DNA of 18,899 nt, taken from assembly GCA_910585135.1 (NCBI GenBank), contig CAJUEB010000017.1, forward strand, positions 1 to 18,899. Reading direction: 5' to 3'. The notes beneath the pieces are model-generated. The model worked only from the letters and a program-made list of their open reading frames with translations. It was not told the DNA's origin and did not search any database. Made by a program: the position numbers and the translations under genes. Positions 6,780 through 13,787 of this stretch are shown here, one piece after another (position 1 is the stretch's first letter; every line of letters starts with the position of its first letter). This stretch comes from an uncultured Eubacteriales bacterium (lineage in GTDB: Bacteria > Bacillota > Clostridia > Peptostreptococcales > Anaerovoracaceae).

Positions 6780-7202
6780 ATGAAAAAGTTATCAGTTCTT
6801 TTTATGACAATGATTTTAGCTGTCGCGCTTGTTTCATGCGGAGGCGGCGGCAATGATGGCGATGCGGCGCAGGGTGCGGACGAGATGATCAGCGTTACGC
6901 TGGAAATCGAGTATCCTGATGATTCTGGTGTAGCGGATGTTGAGGATATGATCGTGGAAATCTCAAAAGACGGTACAGTGATGGATACGCTCAATGCTTA
7001 CTCGGATACGTCCGGCTGTGAGGTCGTGCTCGATCAATCGAGCGATTCTCCGTATGTGACTTCTATCGGCGGTGTTGCTGCGACGGATACGGCGGGATGG
7101 GTTTATGAGGTCAATGACGAACAGGTGATGAAATCGGCCGATGCTTGTACGCTTAAAGCAGGTGATGAAGTAAGCTGGTCGTTTGAAGAATGGGCTGAAT
7201 GA
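6780..7202 (+). CDS. DUF4430 (transcobalamin-like) lipoprotein
   Basis: A 140-residue secreted lipoprotein. The signal peptide (MKK, then a hydrophobic stretch) ends in a lipobox LVSC, with lipidated Cys20 followed by a Gly/Asp-rich tether. The mature part (about 35-140) is a DUF4430-type domain, with a beta-rich start, the central DGTVMDTLNAY segment, SPYVTSIGGV, the hallmark GWVYEVND near residue 112, and LKAGDEVSWSFEEW at the end. DUF4430 is related to the C-terminal beta domain of transcobalamin and intrinsic factor. I chose the ATG at 6780 because AAGGAGGAG lies just upstream; the longer in-frame ATG at 6642 lies inside the riboswitch. It sits in a cobalamin-riboswitch operon and overlaps ecfT by 4 bases. 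Inferred role: capture of corrinoid at the cell surface for the ECF transporter. Confidence 0.88.
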   Translation: MKKLSVLFMTMILAVALVSCGGGGNDGDAAQGADEMISVTLEIEYPDDSGVADVEDMIVEISKDGTVMDTLNAYSDTSGCEVVLDQSSDSPYVTSIGGVAATDTAGWVYEVNDEQVMKSADACTLKAGDEVSWSFEEWAE

Positions 7203-8092
7203 TGCAAAGCACATTTGCAAATTACCACCCGGTTATCAATTTTCTTTTTTTCTGCGGTGTCATAGGAATCGGGATATTTTTGATCCACCCTGTCTTTCTC
7301 AGTATTTCCATGGTGGCATCGCTGACCTATGCATTGTTATTGGGCGGCAAGGGGACGCTTCGATTTTTCCTGTGTTTCCTGCTGCCCATGATGTTTCTGG
7401 TCGTCATTGTGAATCCGCTGGTCAATCAGCAGGGCGATACGATCCTGTTTTATTATACTCAGTGGCGGTATGTGAGCTTGGAGGCTGCCATCTATGGTCT
7501 TTTGATGGGTTTTATGCTGTCTTCGGTGCTGCTTTGGTTTTCCTGTTATAACAAGATCATGACAAGCGATAAATTTGTCTTTCTCTTCGGAAAACTGATG
7601 CCGGCCGTTTCCTTGATTTTTTCCATGGTTATGCGCTTTGTTCCCAATTACAAGATGCAGATCAAAAAAATATCGGATGGGCAAAAATGCATCGGCCGGG
7701 ATGTTTCAAACGGGAGCGTGCGGGAAAAAGTACGCCATGGGATTAAAATCGTTTCGGTGATGTTTACCTGGGCTTTGGAAAATGCGATTGATTCGGCGGA
7801 TTCCATGCGCTGCCGGGGATATGGCGCAGCGGCGAGAAGCACGTTTTCCATCTATCGCTTTGACCGGCGGGATCTGGTTTCCGGCCTTGTCCTGCTGCTG
7901 GCGGCAGGAATCGTTTTAGCAGGAGCAGTCATGGGGACATGCGCTGTTTCGTTTTATCCACATATTGTCATGGCGGAGGCGGGCGGCATGGGGCTGGCCA
8001 GTTACCTGGCTTATGCTGTCCTTTGTTTTTTTCCTGTCATCGTAGAAATAAAAGAGGTGGTCGTATGGCGACGTTTGCAGTCAAGAATTTAA
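7199..8092 (+). CDS. ecfT: ECF transporter transmembrane component EcfT (CbiQ family)
   Basis: A 297-residue membrane protein of the CbiQ/EcfT family, which couples ATP hydrolysis by the EcfA pair to the toppling of the S component. Hydrophobic segments lie at about 13-30, 33-48, 56-76, 97-116, 132-147, 228-250 and 264-283. The cytoplasmic coupling region (about 150-225) carries the second coupling motif as MRCRGYG (203-209), where most members have MRARGY. The start overlaps the lipoprotein stop (ATGATG, 4 bases), indicating translational coupling; the ribosome site is weak. Its end overlaps the next gene by 28 bases. Normal length and complete. Confidence 0.92.
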   Translation: MMQSTFANYHPVINFLFFCGVIGIGIFLIHPVFLSISMVASLTYALLLGGKGTLRFFLCFLLPMMFLVVIVNPLVNQQGDTILFYYTQWRYVSLEAAIYGLLMGFMLSSVLLWFSCYNKIMTSDKFVFLFGKLMPAVSLIFSMVMRFVPNYKMQIKKISDGQKCIGRDVSNGSVREKVRHGIKIVSVMFTWALENAIDSADSMRCRGYGAAARSTFSIYRFDRRDLVSGLVLLLAAGIVLAGAVMGTCAVSFYPHIVMAEAGGMGLASYLAYAVLCFFPVIVEIKEVVVWRRLQSRI

Positions 8093-10707
8093 CTTTTGCC
8101 TATCCGGGCAAGGATGTTCCGGCGCTGCGGGATATTAGCTTTGATGTGGAAATAGGTGAAATGGTGGCCGTTTGCGGCCAGTCGGGTTCTGGCAAGAGTA
8201 CGCTATTGCGAAACCTCAAGCCTGCCTTGACGCCGCACGGAGAGAAAACAGGTGAGGTTCTTTTTTATGGAAAACTGCTCGAACAACTGGAAAAAAAGCA
8301 GCAAGCATCCAGAATCGGTTACGTTTTGCAAGATCCAGACAGCCAGATCGTGACCGATAAAGTATGGCATGAGCTGGCTTTTGGTTTGGAAAACCTGGGG
8401 ATGGATACGAAGACGATCCGTCTGCGGGTGGCGGAAATGGCGAGCTTTTTTGGGATACAAACCTGGTTTCATAAAGATGTGAATCATTTATCGGGCGGGC
8501 AAAAGCAGCTTCTGAACCTGGCTTCGGTCATGGCGATGCAGCCGGATGTTTTGATTTTGGACGAACCTACTTCGCAGCTTGACCCTATCGCAGCGGGGGA
8601 TTTTCTGGAAACTGTGCGGAAGATCAACCGGGAATCCGGTACGACGGTAGTCATTACGGAACACAGGCTGGAGGATGTGATCCCCATGTGCGACAGGGCG
8701 ATCGTGCTGGATCAAGGGCGAATCATCGCAAATGATATGCCTGCCAATGTGGGCGCGATCCTGGCAGAAAAAAACCATCCGATGTTTATGGCGATGCCGA
8801 CGCCATTGCAGGCATATGCTTTGCTTTATCAGAAAGGTATTGGCAAGGAGCTTCCCTGTCCGATTGATGTACGGGGCGGACGGAATTGGCTGACGGCGCT
8901 TTTTGCCGGACGGGATATCGGAAAACGCGGATTGCCAGTAGAAGAGGAAGGAAAGCAGGATGCGAAGCCGGTGCTTGAAATGAAAGACGTCTGGTTCAGA
9001 TATAGCCGTCAGGACGCTGATGTGATAAAGGATTTATCGTTTGCGGTGTATCCGGGCGAGCTTTTTTGCCTGGTCGGCGGCAATGGGACGGGAAAAAGCA
9101 CGGCGCTTTCCCTTGCCAGCGGGATCAGGAAGCCTTACCGGGGCGTCATTAAAATCAAGGATCGGAATATCGACAAGTATAAGCGAAATGAACTCTTTTC
9201 GGGGATGCTCGGCGTTTTGCCGCAAAATCCGCAGAGCATATTCGTGGAAAAAACAGTGCGGCTCGATCTGTTAGAAATTTTCGAAGGCCAGGATATCGCT
9301 GATGAGGAAAAGCATCGCAGGGTAGAGGAAATCGCGCAAACTGTTGAAATCGGACATCTTTTGGAGATGCATCCCTTTGATCTTTCGGGCGGGGAACAGC
9401 AACGGGCGGCGCTTGCGAAAGTGTTGCTTTTAGAACCTGAGATTCTTTTTTTAGATGAGCCGACCAAGGGACTTGACAGCAGTTTTAAGTTTAAGATGGC
9501 GGCGATTTTACGCCGTTTAAAAGAAGAGGGCGTTACGGTCGTCATGGTATCGCATGATGTGGAGTTTTGCGGCAGGTATGGCGATCGGTGCGCTATGTTC
9601 TTCGATGGGAAGATTATCACCACTAATACGCCAAGGGCGTTTTTTTCCGGCAATAGCTTTTATACGACTGCGGCGAACAGGATGTCGCGGCATATTTTCG
9701 AGAATGCCGTGACGGTAGATGATATTGCAGCGCTGGTGCAGGATAATTTGGATGGAAAAGAGCCGGAGACGGGCGGCTCATCTGATAGTCTTTCTTCTGC
9801 TGATGATGAGAGTGGGTTTCCAACGGAAATGAAATGCTTGCACGGAGAAGTTTCACCGGGTTCGGCGGAACTGGAAAAACTCCCGGGAACGGTGGAACCG
9901 ACGGATTCGAAGGTTTTGCTGAAATCAGTGCAAACGATGAATGCGACAGCATTGAAGGACTTGCCGGAAACGCCGGATTCATCGAAATCAGAAGCTAGCC
10001 GCCCGGAACGCTTATCGAAAAAATTAATCGATATCGGTATGCTGCTCATGGCGGCGCTGACCATATTGGCGGGGTTTTACATCTTCAATAATAAGCGCTA
10101 CTTTGTAGTATGTTTTTTGATTGTAATTTATGCGATGATCCCATTTTTCGTCAGCTTTGAACGAAGGAAGCCGAAGGCGAGGGAAATCGTTATTTTAGCA
10201 GTGATGATCGCTACCGCTGTTTGCGGGCGGGCGGCGTTTATGATGATACCAAGCTTTAAACCGATTGTAGCGATCATTATTATTTCTGGTGTGGCGTTAG
10301 GAAAAGAGGCGGGCTTTCTCGTAGGCGCGATGTCAGCCTTTGTCTCAAATTTTTTGTTTGGGCAAGGTCCATGGGTGCCGTGGCAGATGATGGCAATGGC
10401 TTTGATTGGCTATTTGGCGGGCTTGATTTTTCATAAGCACGCAGATCGGGTTCGGAAGCTGCCAGTCATGGTATTTGGCGCTGTCGCTGCGTTTTTTCTC
10501 TATGGGTTTATTGTGGATATTTGGACGATCTTAGTAATGGCAGATAAACCAACGTTAGAAATGGCAGTGATGGTCTATACAAGCGCGGCGTATCTCAATC
10601 TGATGCATGCCATTGCCACAGCGGTCTTTTTGTTTCTTTTGTTAAAACCGATGACAGAAAAGCTCGGCAGGGTAAAAACAAAGTACGGCATGGAGGTATA
10701 TTGCTGA
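8065..10707 (+). CDS. Fused ECF ATPase pair plus S component (EcfA-EcfA'-EcfS), probably corrinoid-specific
   Basis: One 880-residue polypeptide joins three ECF subunits. ATPase 1 (about 1-260): Walker A GQSGSGKST (38-46), Q-loop LQDPDSQIVTD, signature LSGGQKQ (142-148), Walker B DVLILDEPT (161-169), H-loop His200. ATPase 2 (about 300-545): Walker A GNGTGKST (339-346), Q-loop PQNPQSIFVEKTV, signature LSGGEQQ (440-446), Walker B EILFLDEPT (459-467), switch His498. A polar, Ser/Glu/Pro-rich linker (about 560-650) leads to a hydrophobic S component (about 653-862) with roughly six membrane segments and a GKEAGFLVGAMSAFVSNF signature. I chose ATG 8065 because GAGGTGG precedes it; the 42 extra upstream codons are the ecfT end in another frame. 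With ecfT this completes the transporter. The S substrate is inferred from the riboswitch; a precursor such as alpha-ribazole is possible. Confidence 0.93.
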   Translation: MATFAVKNLTFAYPGKDVPALRDISFDVEIGEMVAVCGQSGSGKSTLLRNLKPALTPHGEKTGEVLFYGKLLEQLEKKQQASRIGYVLQDPDSQIVTDKVWHELAFGLENLGMDTKTIRLRVAEMASFFGIQTWFHKDVNHLSGGQKQLLNLASVMAMQPDVLILDEPTSQLDPIAAGDFLETVRKINRESGTTVVITEHRLEDVIPMCDRAIVLDQGRIIANDMPANVGAILAEKNHPMFMAMPTPLQAYALLYQKGIGKELPCPIDVRGGRNWLTALFAGRDIGKRGLPVEEEGKQDAKPVLEMKDVWFRYSRQDADVIKDLSFAVYPGELFCLVGGNGTGKSTALSLASGIRKPYRGVIKIKDRNIDKYKRNELFSGMLGVLPQNPQSIFVEKTVRLDLLEIFEGQDIADEEKHRRVEEIAQTVEIGHLLEMHPFDLSGGEQQRAALAKVLLLEPEILFLDEPTKGLDSSFKFKMAAILRRLKEEGVTVVMVSHDVEFCGRYGDRCAMFFDGKIITTNTPRAFFSGNSFYTTAANRMSRHIFENAVTVDDIAALVQDNLDGKEPETGGSSDSLSSADDESGFPTEMKCLHGEVSPGSAELEKLPGTVEPTDSKVLLKSVQTMNATALKDLPETPDSSKSEASRPERLSKKLIDIGMLLMAALTILAGFYIFNNKRYFVVCFLIVIYAMIPFFVSFERRKPKAREIVILAVMIATAVCGRAAFMMIPSFKPIVAIIIISGVALGKEAGFLVGAMSAFVSNFLFGQGPWVPWQMMAMALIGYLAGLIFHKHADRVRKLPVMVFGAVAAFFLYGFIVDIWTILVMADKPTLEMAVMVYTSAAYLNLMHAIATAVFLFLLLKPMTEKLGRVKTKYGMEVYC

Positions 10708-10711
10708 CCCA

Positions 10712-10759
10712 CTTGCGGGACGTTTATCCGCTTGCAGGCTGCAAGGCACTGTCCGCAAG
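10712..10759 (+). other. Nested stem-loop after the ECF operon
   Basis: CTTGCGG (10712-10718) pairs with CCGCAAG (10753-10759). An inner inverted repeat, CTTGCAG (10731-10737) and CTGCAAG (10739-10745), lies within. No T tract follows, so it is not a standard terminator, but it is placed 5 bases after the ECF stop codon and could be a transcript end or stabiliser. The rest of the 147-base gap is pyrimidine-rich with no clear promoter. Confidence 0.5.
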
Positions 10760-10854
10760 GCGTCCGTCTGCACTTTCCATATCTCCATATTTCTGTATTC
10801 ATATCTCTATTCTCTATTAGAAGGACAGCATGAAATGAGAGGGACGGAATTAAG

Positions 10855-11439
10855 ATGGTAAGATTACGTTACGGCAATACAAATACATATTTTGTGCGTG
10901 GAACAAACGGCGGGTTACTGGTTGATACAGATTACGCCGGGACGCTGCCTCTCTTTTATAAAGCGTTAAAAAAGAATGCCCTATCGGTGGAGGAAATCAC
11001 TTACCTTTTGGCGACACACTACCATCCCGACCATATTGGACTTGCCGGAACGCTTGCCAAAATGGGAGTAAAATTGTTGATTCTTGATACGCAGCTTCCT
11101 TATGTGCATTTTGCGGATGATATTTTTAAACGGGAAAGGCATTTAAGCTATGAACCGATTGATGAAAAGGTCGCTGTTTGCATCACTTGCGTGCAGAGCC
11201 GGGCATTTCTCGCGAAGTTGGGGATTGCAGGGGAGATTATCGCAACGCCGAGCCACAGCAGGGACAGCATATCCCTCGTTTTGGATAATGGGGAATGTAT
11301 TGTGGGAGACCTGGAACCGATCGAATATCTGGAAGCGTATGCGGAAAATGCGGCTTTGCAAAACGACTGGGAGCTTATTCTGCGTCATGAGCCGAGAATC
11401 GTACATTATGCGCATGCGAATGAAAAATATTTTGCGTGA
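10855..11439 (+). CDS. Small metallo-beta-lactamase-fold hydrolase
   Basis: A 194-residue MBL-fold protein. The metal-binding signature is THYHPDH (residues 54-60), preceded by the LLVDTD strand. Further metal ligands are probably the His of PSHSRDS (near 133-139) and the Asp of IVGDLE (near 149-154); a late HYAHANEKYF could supply the last His. It lacks the C-terminal extensions of glyoxalase II or RNase J, so it resembles the short, generic hydrolases that often act on thioesters or phosphoesters. The substrate is unknown. There is no signal peptide, so it is cytoplasmic. The ATG is preceded by GAGAGGGACGG, a moderate ribosome site. It stands alone between the ECF operon and the DUF1848 gene. 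Confidence 0.85.
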   Translation: MVRLRYGNTNTYFVRGTNGGLLVDTDYAGTLPLFYKALKKNALSVEEITYLLATHYHPDHIGLAGTLAKMGVKLLILDTQLPYVHFADDIFKRERHLSYEPIDEKVAVCITCVQSRAFLAKLGIAGEIIATPSHSRDSISLVLDNGECIVGDLEPIEYLEAYAENAALQNDWELILRHEPRIVHYAHANEKYFA

Positions 11440-11471
11440 GGCTGGAGGAAAAGAAGAAATACTCTTGATAT

Positions 11472-11526
11472 TGCTTTGATTTTTGAACATACGTTTGCTA
11501 TAATAGGGATGCTATGAATCAAAGCA
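11472..11526. repeat. 9-bp inverted repeat flanking the DUF1848 promoter
   Basis: TGCTTTGAT (11472-11480) and ATCAAAGCA (11518-11526) are perfect inverted copies 37 bases apart. The left arm overlaps the -35 box and the right arm lies just past the expected transcription start. This placement would suit two repressor half-sites, but no regulator is encoded nearby. Confidence 0.5.
11476..11504 (+). promoter_or_regulatory. Promoter for the DUF1848 gene
   Basis: TTGATT (11476-11481), 17 bases, then a perfect TATAAT (11499-11504). The start would be near 11511, about 70 bases before the DUF1848 ATG. mutM may be read from the same transcript, since no terminator is evident between them. Confidence 0.7.
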
Positions 11527-11580
11527 GGATGATATATGATCTTTCGCCGTTGCGGGGATATATGCAAAAGGAGATTTCCG

Positions 11581-12501
11581 ATGATTATCAATACCGGTGG
11601 ACGGACAGACACCGTACAATATTACACAGACTGGCTTTTGCAGCGTTTTTCGGAAGGCTATGTTCTTTCGCGCAATCCTCTTTTTCCGAATAAAGTGTCG
11701 CGTTATGCGCTTACGCCCCAGCTGGTGGACTGCGTCGTGTTCTGTTCGAAAAATTACGAGCCGATCCTGCCCCGCCTGCATGAAATTACAGATCGGTTTC
11801 CGGCGTACTTTTACTATACGATTACCGCATATGGAAAGGACGTTGAGCCGGGTGTGCCGGGGATTGAGGAAAGTATGCAAACGCTTATCCGGCTATCGGA
11901 GCTGGTGGGAAAGCATCGTGTCGCCTGGCGGTATGATCCCGTTTTGCTGACGAAGGATTATACCATCGAGCGGCATTTTGAGACTTTTGAGCGGATGGCA
12001 GGGGTATTAGCGCCGCATATTGACAGATGCATTTTTAGCTTTGTAGAGATGTATAAAAAGGTAGAATCTAATATGCCGGAGCTGATCGTGCTGTCGGAAC
12101 GGGATATGGATACGCTGGCAAAGGGGCTGGGTGCGATTGCGGCGCGGCATGGGATTTTTATTCAGGCTTGTGGACTTAATGGAGATTTTTCACAGTATGG
12201 AATCCATCCTGCGGGCTGCATGACGCTTGACATCCTCGGCAGTGCGAACAACATCGATTTTAAGTCGTTGAAACATAAGGGCGCGCGGCATGGCTGCCAC
12301 TGTATCGAAACCCGTGATATCGGCGCGTATGATACTTGCCCGAATGGCTGTAAATATTGCTATGCCAATAAAAATCCGCAGAAAGCAATTGAAAATTATA
12401 AAGCGCATGATCCTGCGTCTCCTTTGCTGCTCGGCACGGTGAAGCCGGATGATATGATCACGCAAGGCGTTCAGAAATCTTTTCGCAAAGCAAAACGGTG
12501 A
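11581..12501 (+). CDS. DUF1848 family protein with C-terminal radical-SAM-like cysteine motif
   Basis: A 306-residue protein resembling the DUF1848 family: it opens MIINTGGRTDTVQYY, has an SRNPLFPNKVSRY segment (about 30-42) and ends in a cysteine-rich part. The C-terminal region has Cys239, Cys241, then CPNGCKYCYA with Cys253, Cys257 and Cys260. The spacing C-x3-C-x2-C with an aromatic before the last Cys is that of the iron-sulfur site of radical SAM enzymes, but here it is near the C-terminus, not the N-terminus. DUF1848 has no established function to my knowledge. The middle is globular and soluble, with no signal peptide. The ATG at 11581 has AAAGGAG 8 bases upstream; a longer frame from 11536 has no ribosome site. 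A redox or radical enzyme is an inference from the cysteines. Confidence 0.85.
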   Translation: MIINTGGRTDTVQYYTDWLLQRFSEGYVLSRNPLFPNKVSRYALTPQLVDCVVFCSKNYEPILPRLHEITDRFPAYFYYTITAYGKDVEPGVPGIEESMQTLIRLSELVGKHRVAWRYDPVLLTKDYTIERHFETFERMAGVLAPHIDRCIFSFVEMYKKVESNMPELIVLSERDMDTLAKGLGAIAARHGIFIQACGLNGDFSQYGIHPAGCMTLDILGSANNIDFKSLKHKGARHGCHCIETRDIGAYDTCPNGCKYCYANKNPQKAIENYKAHDPASPLLLGTVKPDDMITQGVQKSFRKAKR

Positions 12502-12691
12502 CACTGCCGGGCTTGATAACGGACGGAACCAATGCGGACCGGTGGGTACATTACTCTTATTAAAGTAAGAGGTGGCAGGCATGGGTGACCTGACTTTACT
12601 GGCTCGTATTTCCGAAGCGAGGGCAGCGGGCATTGCCGGGATGATTTTGCCGCTGCTTTTAAGCTGCCGATTAGGCAGGGAGGTGAACATA
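12502..12691 (+). other. Leader region of mutM, possible hairpins
   Basis: This 190-base gap has no convincing gene. AAAGT (12556-12560) can pair with ACTTT, and AGGT with ACCT, to form an imperfect hairpin in 12556-12599. An alternative hairpin, CTCTTA/TAAGAG, shares the same bases. No T tract or known riboswitch signature follows. From 12572 the frame is open into mutM, but a 40-residue extension would be incompatible with the N-terminal proline that the enzyme needs. Confidence 0.3.
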
Positions 12692-13531
12692 ATGCCGGAG
12701 CTTCCGGAAGTTGAAACAGTCAAAAGAGTGATAGAGCCGCAAATTCGGGGTCTTTCGATTGCGGATCTTTTGATAAGACGTCCGGAAATCATCGCCCATC
12801 CTGCGGCAGGTGAATTTCGCAGGCTGCTTGTGAATCGGACGATTTGCGGCATGGATCGCAGGGGAAAATTTCTGATGATTTGCCTGGATAATGGCAGCCG
12901 CATCATCCTGCACCTGCGCATGACGGGCGGTCTGCTCCTTGCGCCGCCGGATTTTCCCGAAGAAAAGCACACGCATCTTGTTTTTCGCCTGGGCAATGGC
13001 ATGGAACTGCGCTTTTCCGATATGCGCCGTTTCGGGCGGTTTTGGCTTTTGCAAAAAGGAGAAACGGATACCTACAGCGGAATTTCCAAGTTAGGAATAG
13101 AACCGTTCGACCCCGCCCTGACCGGGGCATTTTTAAAAATGCATATGGGAAAGCGGACAAAGGCGATCAAGAATTGTTTGCTGGATCAAAGCATCATAGC
13201 GGGTATCGGCAATATCTATTCGGATGAAATTTTGTTTACTGCCGGGATCTTCCCTGCGTGCCCTGCGAACCGTTTAGCGGATCAGGACTGGGAGCGCCTT
13301 GCGGAAGTCATTCCACAGCGGATTGCATTTTTTATCGAAAAGAACGAAATTTCGCAGCCAGAATATCTGCAAACAAAAGGGAAGGATTACCGCAACACGC
13401 CGTTTTTACAGGTTTATGGTCATGCAGGGGAGCTTTGCCCGAATTGTGGGAAAATGCTCTGCCGGATCGTTGTTTCCGGCAGGAGCAGCGTGTATTGTCC
13501 TGTTTGCCAGAAGGAAATGGCGCAGGACTAA
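12692..13531 (+). CDS. mutM: Formamidopyrimidine-DNA glycosylase (Fpg/MutM)
   Basis: A 279-residue bifunctional glycosylase/AP lyase that removes 8-oxoguanine and formamidopyrimidines from DNA. It begins MPELPEVETVKR; after Met removal, Pro2 is the Schiff-base nucleophile and Glu3 assists. The conserved Lys of DRRGKFL follows near residue 57. The helix-two-turn-helix is in LLDQSIIAGIGNIYSDE (about 168-184). The C-terminal zinc finger has Cys249, Cys252, Cys269 and Cys272, with the DNA-binding Arg264 in SGRSS. All key residues are present and the length is normal. The start is fixed by the essential Pro2 and by GGGAGGTG 7-8 bases upstream. It lies 190 bases after the DUF1848 gene and precedes the purine transporter leader; no functional link to its neighbours is apparent. 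Confidence 0.97.
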   Translation: MPELPEVETVKRVIEPQIRGLSIADLLIRRPEIIAHPAAGEFRRLLVNRTICGMDRRGKFLMICLDNGSRIILHLRMTGGLLLAPPDFPEEKHTHLVFRLGNGMELRFSDMRRFGRFWLLQKGETDTYSGISKLGIEPFDPALTGAFLKMHMGKRTKAIKNCLLDQSIIAGIGNIYSDEILFTAGIFPACPANRLADQDWERLAEVIPQRIAFFIEKNEISQPEYLQTKGKDYRNTPFLQVYGHAGELCPNCGKMLCRIVVSGRSSVYCPVCQKEMAQD

Positions 13532-13558
13532 AATTTTACGAATGCGCTCGAATTTTTG

Positions 13559-13587
13559 TTGACACTGGTAATTTCAGAGGTTAAACT
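13559..13587 (+). promoter_or_regulatory. Promoter of the purine-transport operon
   Basis: A perfect TTGACA (13559-13564), 17 bases, then TAAACT (13582-13587, 4 of 6). The start would be near 13594, about 25 bases before the aptamer. A perfect small hairpin, ATGGTT/AACCAT (13594-13608), would be the first thing transcribed. Confidence 0.7.
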
Positions 13588-13617
13588 CAATATATGGTTC
13601 AAAACCATGATTAGAAA

Positions 13618-13686
13618 AGCCAATATAAGCACGGAAGAGATGGATCGTGCGTGTCTACCGTAATGCCTTCGTTACGACTATTGGTT
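13618..13686 (+). promoter_or_regulatory. Purine (guanine-type) riboswitch aptamer
   Basis: The three-way junction of the purine riboswitch is visible. P1 pairs 13618-13625 (ending CCAATA) with 13679-13686 (TATTGG first). J1/2 is TAA. P2 is GCACG/CGTGC with loop GAGATGG, one base from the usual GATATGG. J2/3 is GTGTCTACC against the usual GTTTCTACC. P3 is CGTAA/TTACG with a loop holding CC, able to kiss the GG of L2. J3/1 is GAC followed by TAT; this C is the specificity base that pairs with guanine or hypoxanthine, whereas adenine riboswitches have T. The U of TCTAC that contacts the ligand is kept, arguing against a 2'-deoxyguanosine variant. It lies 165 bases before a nucleoside-type lipoprotein gene. 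Small departures from consensus are the G in J2/3, the L2 side of P2 and a 6-base L3. Confidence 0.85.
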
Positions 13687-13718
13687 GATTTGGGTGAGTT
13701 CACGGTTTGTTTCGCAGC

Positions 13719-13733
13719 GCAGCGGCTTGCGCG
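13719..13733 (+). repeat. Dispersed intergenic 15-mer, copy 2
   Basis: Exact second copy of GCAGCGGCTTGCGCG (also 6339-6353). Here it lies in the riboswitch expression platform, forms a GCGCA/TGCGC hairpin, and is enclosed by a perfect 8-bp stem, TTCACGGT (13699-13706) with ACCGTGAA (13772-13779). Confidence 0.4.
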
Positions 13734-13787
13734 AGAGCAATATGGTGGCATTTCCCGGAGCAATGGTTCACACCGTGAAAATTGGCG

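Noticed and set aside
7939..8064. 42-codon N-terminal extension of the ECF fusion protein
   Set aside because: These codons are the end of ecfT read in another frame. The ATG at 8065 has GAGGTGG upstream and begins with the normal ABC start MATFAVKNLTFAYPG.
12572..12691. 40-codon extension of MutM
   Set aside because: The enzyme needs Pro2 exposed at its N-terminus after Met removal. The ATG at 12692 gives exactly that and has a strong ribosome site.
12502..12691. T-box-like leader before mutM
   Set aside because: AGGTGGCA recalls the T-box antiterminator word, but there is no specifier stem, no following terminator, and mutM is not a T-box target.
13618..13686. Adenine or 2'-deoxyguanosine specificity of the purine riboswitch
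   Set aside because: The specificity position in J3/1 is C, not T, which rules against adenine. The conserved U in TCTAC is retained, which argues against the deoxyguanosine variant.
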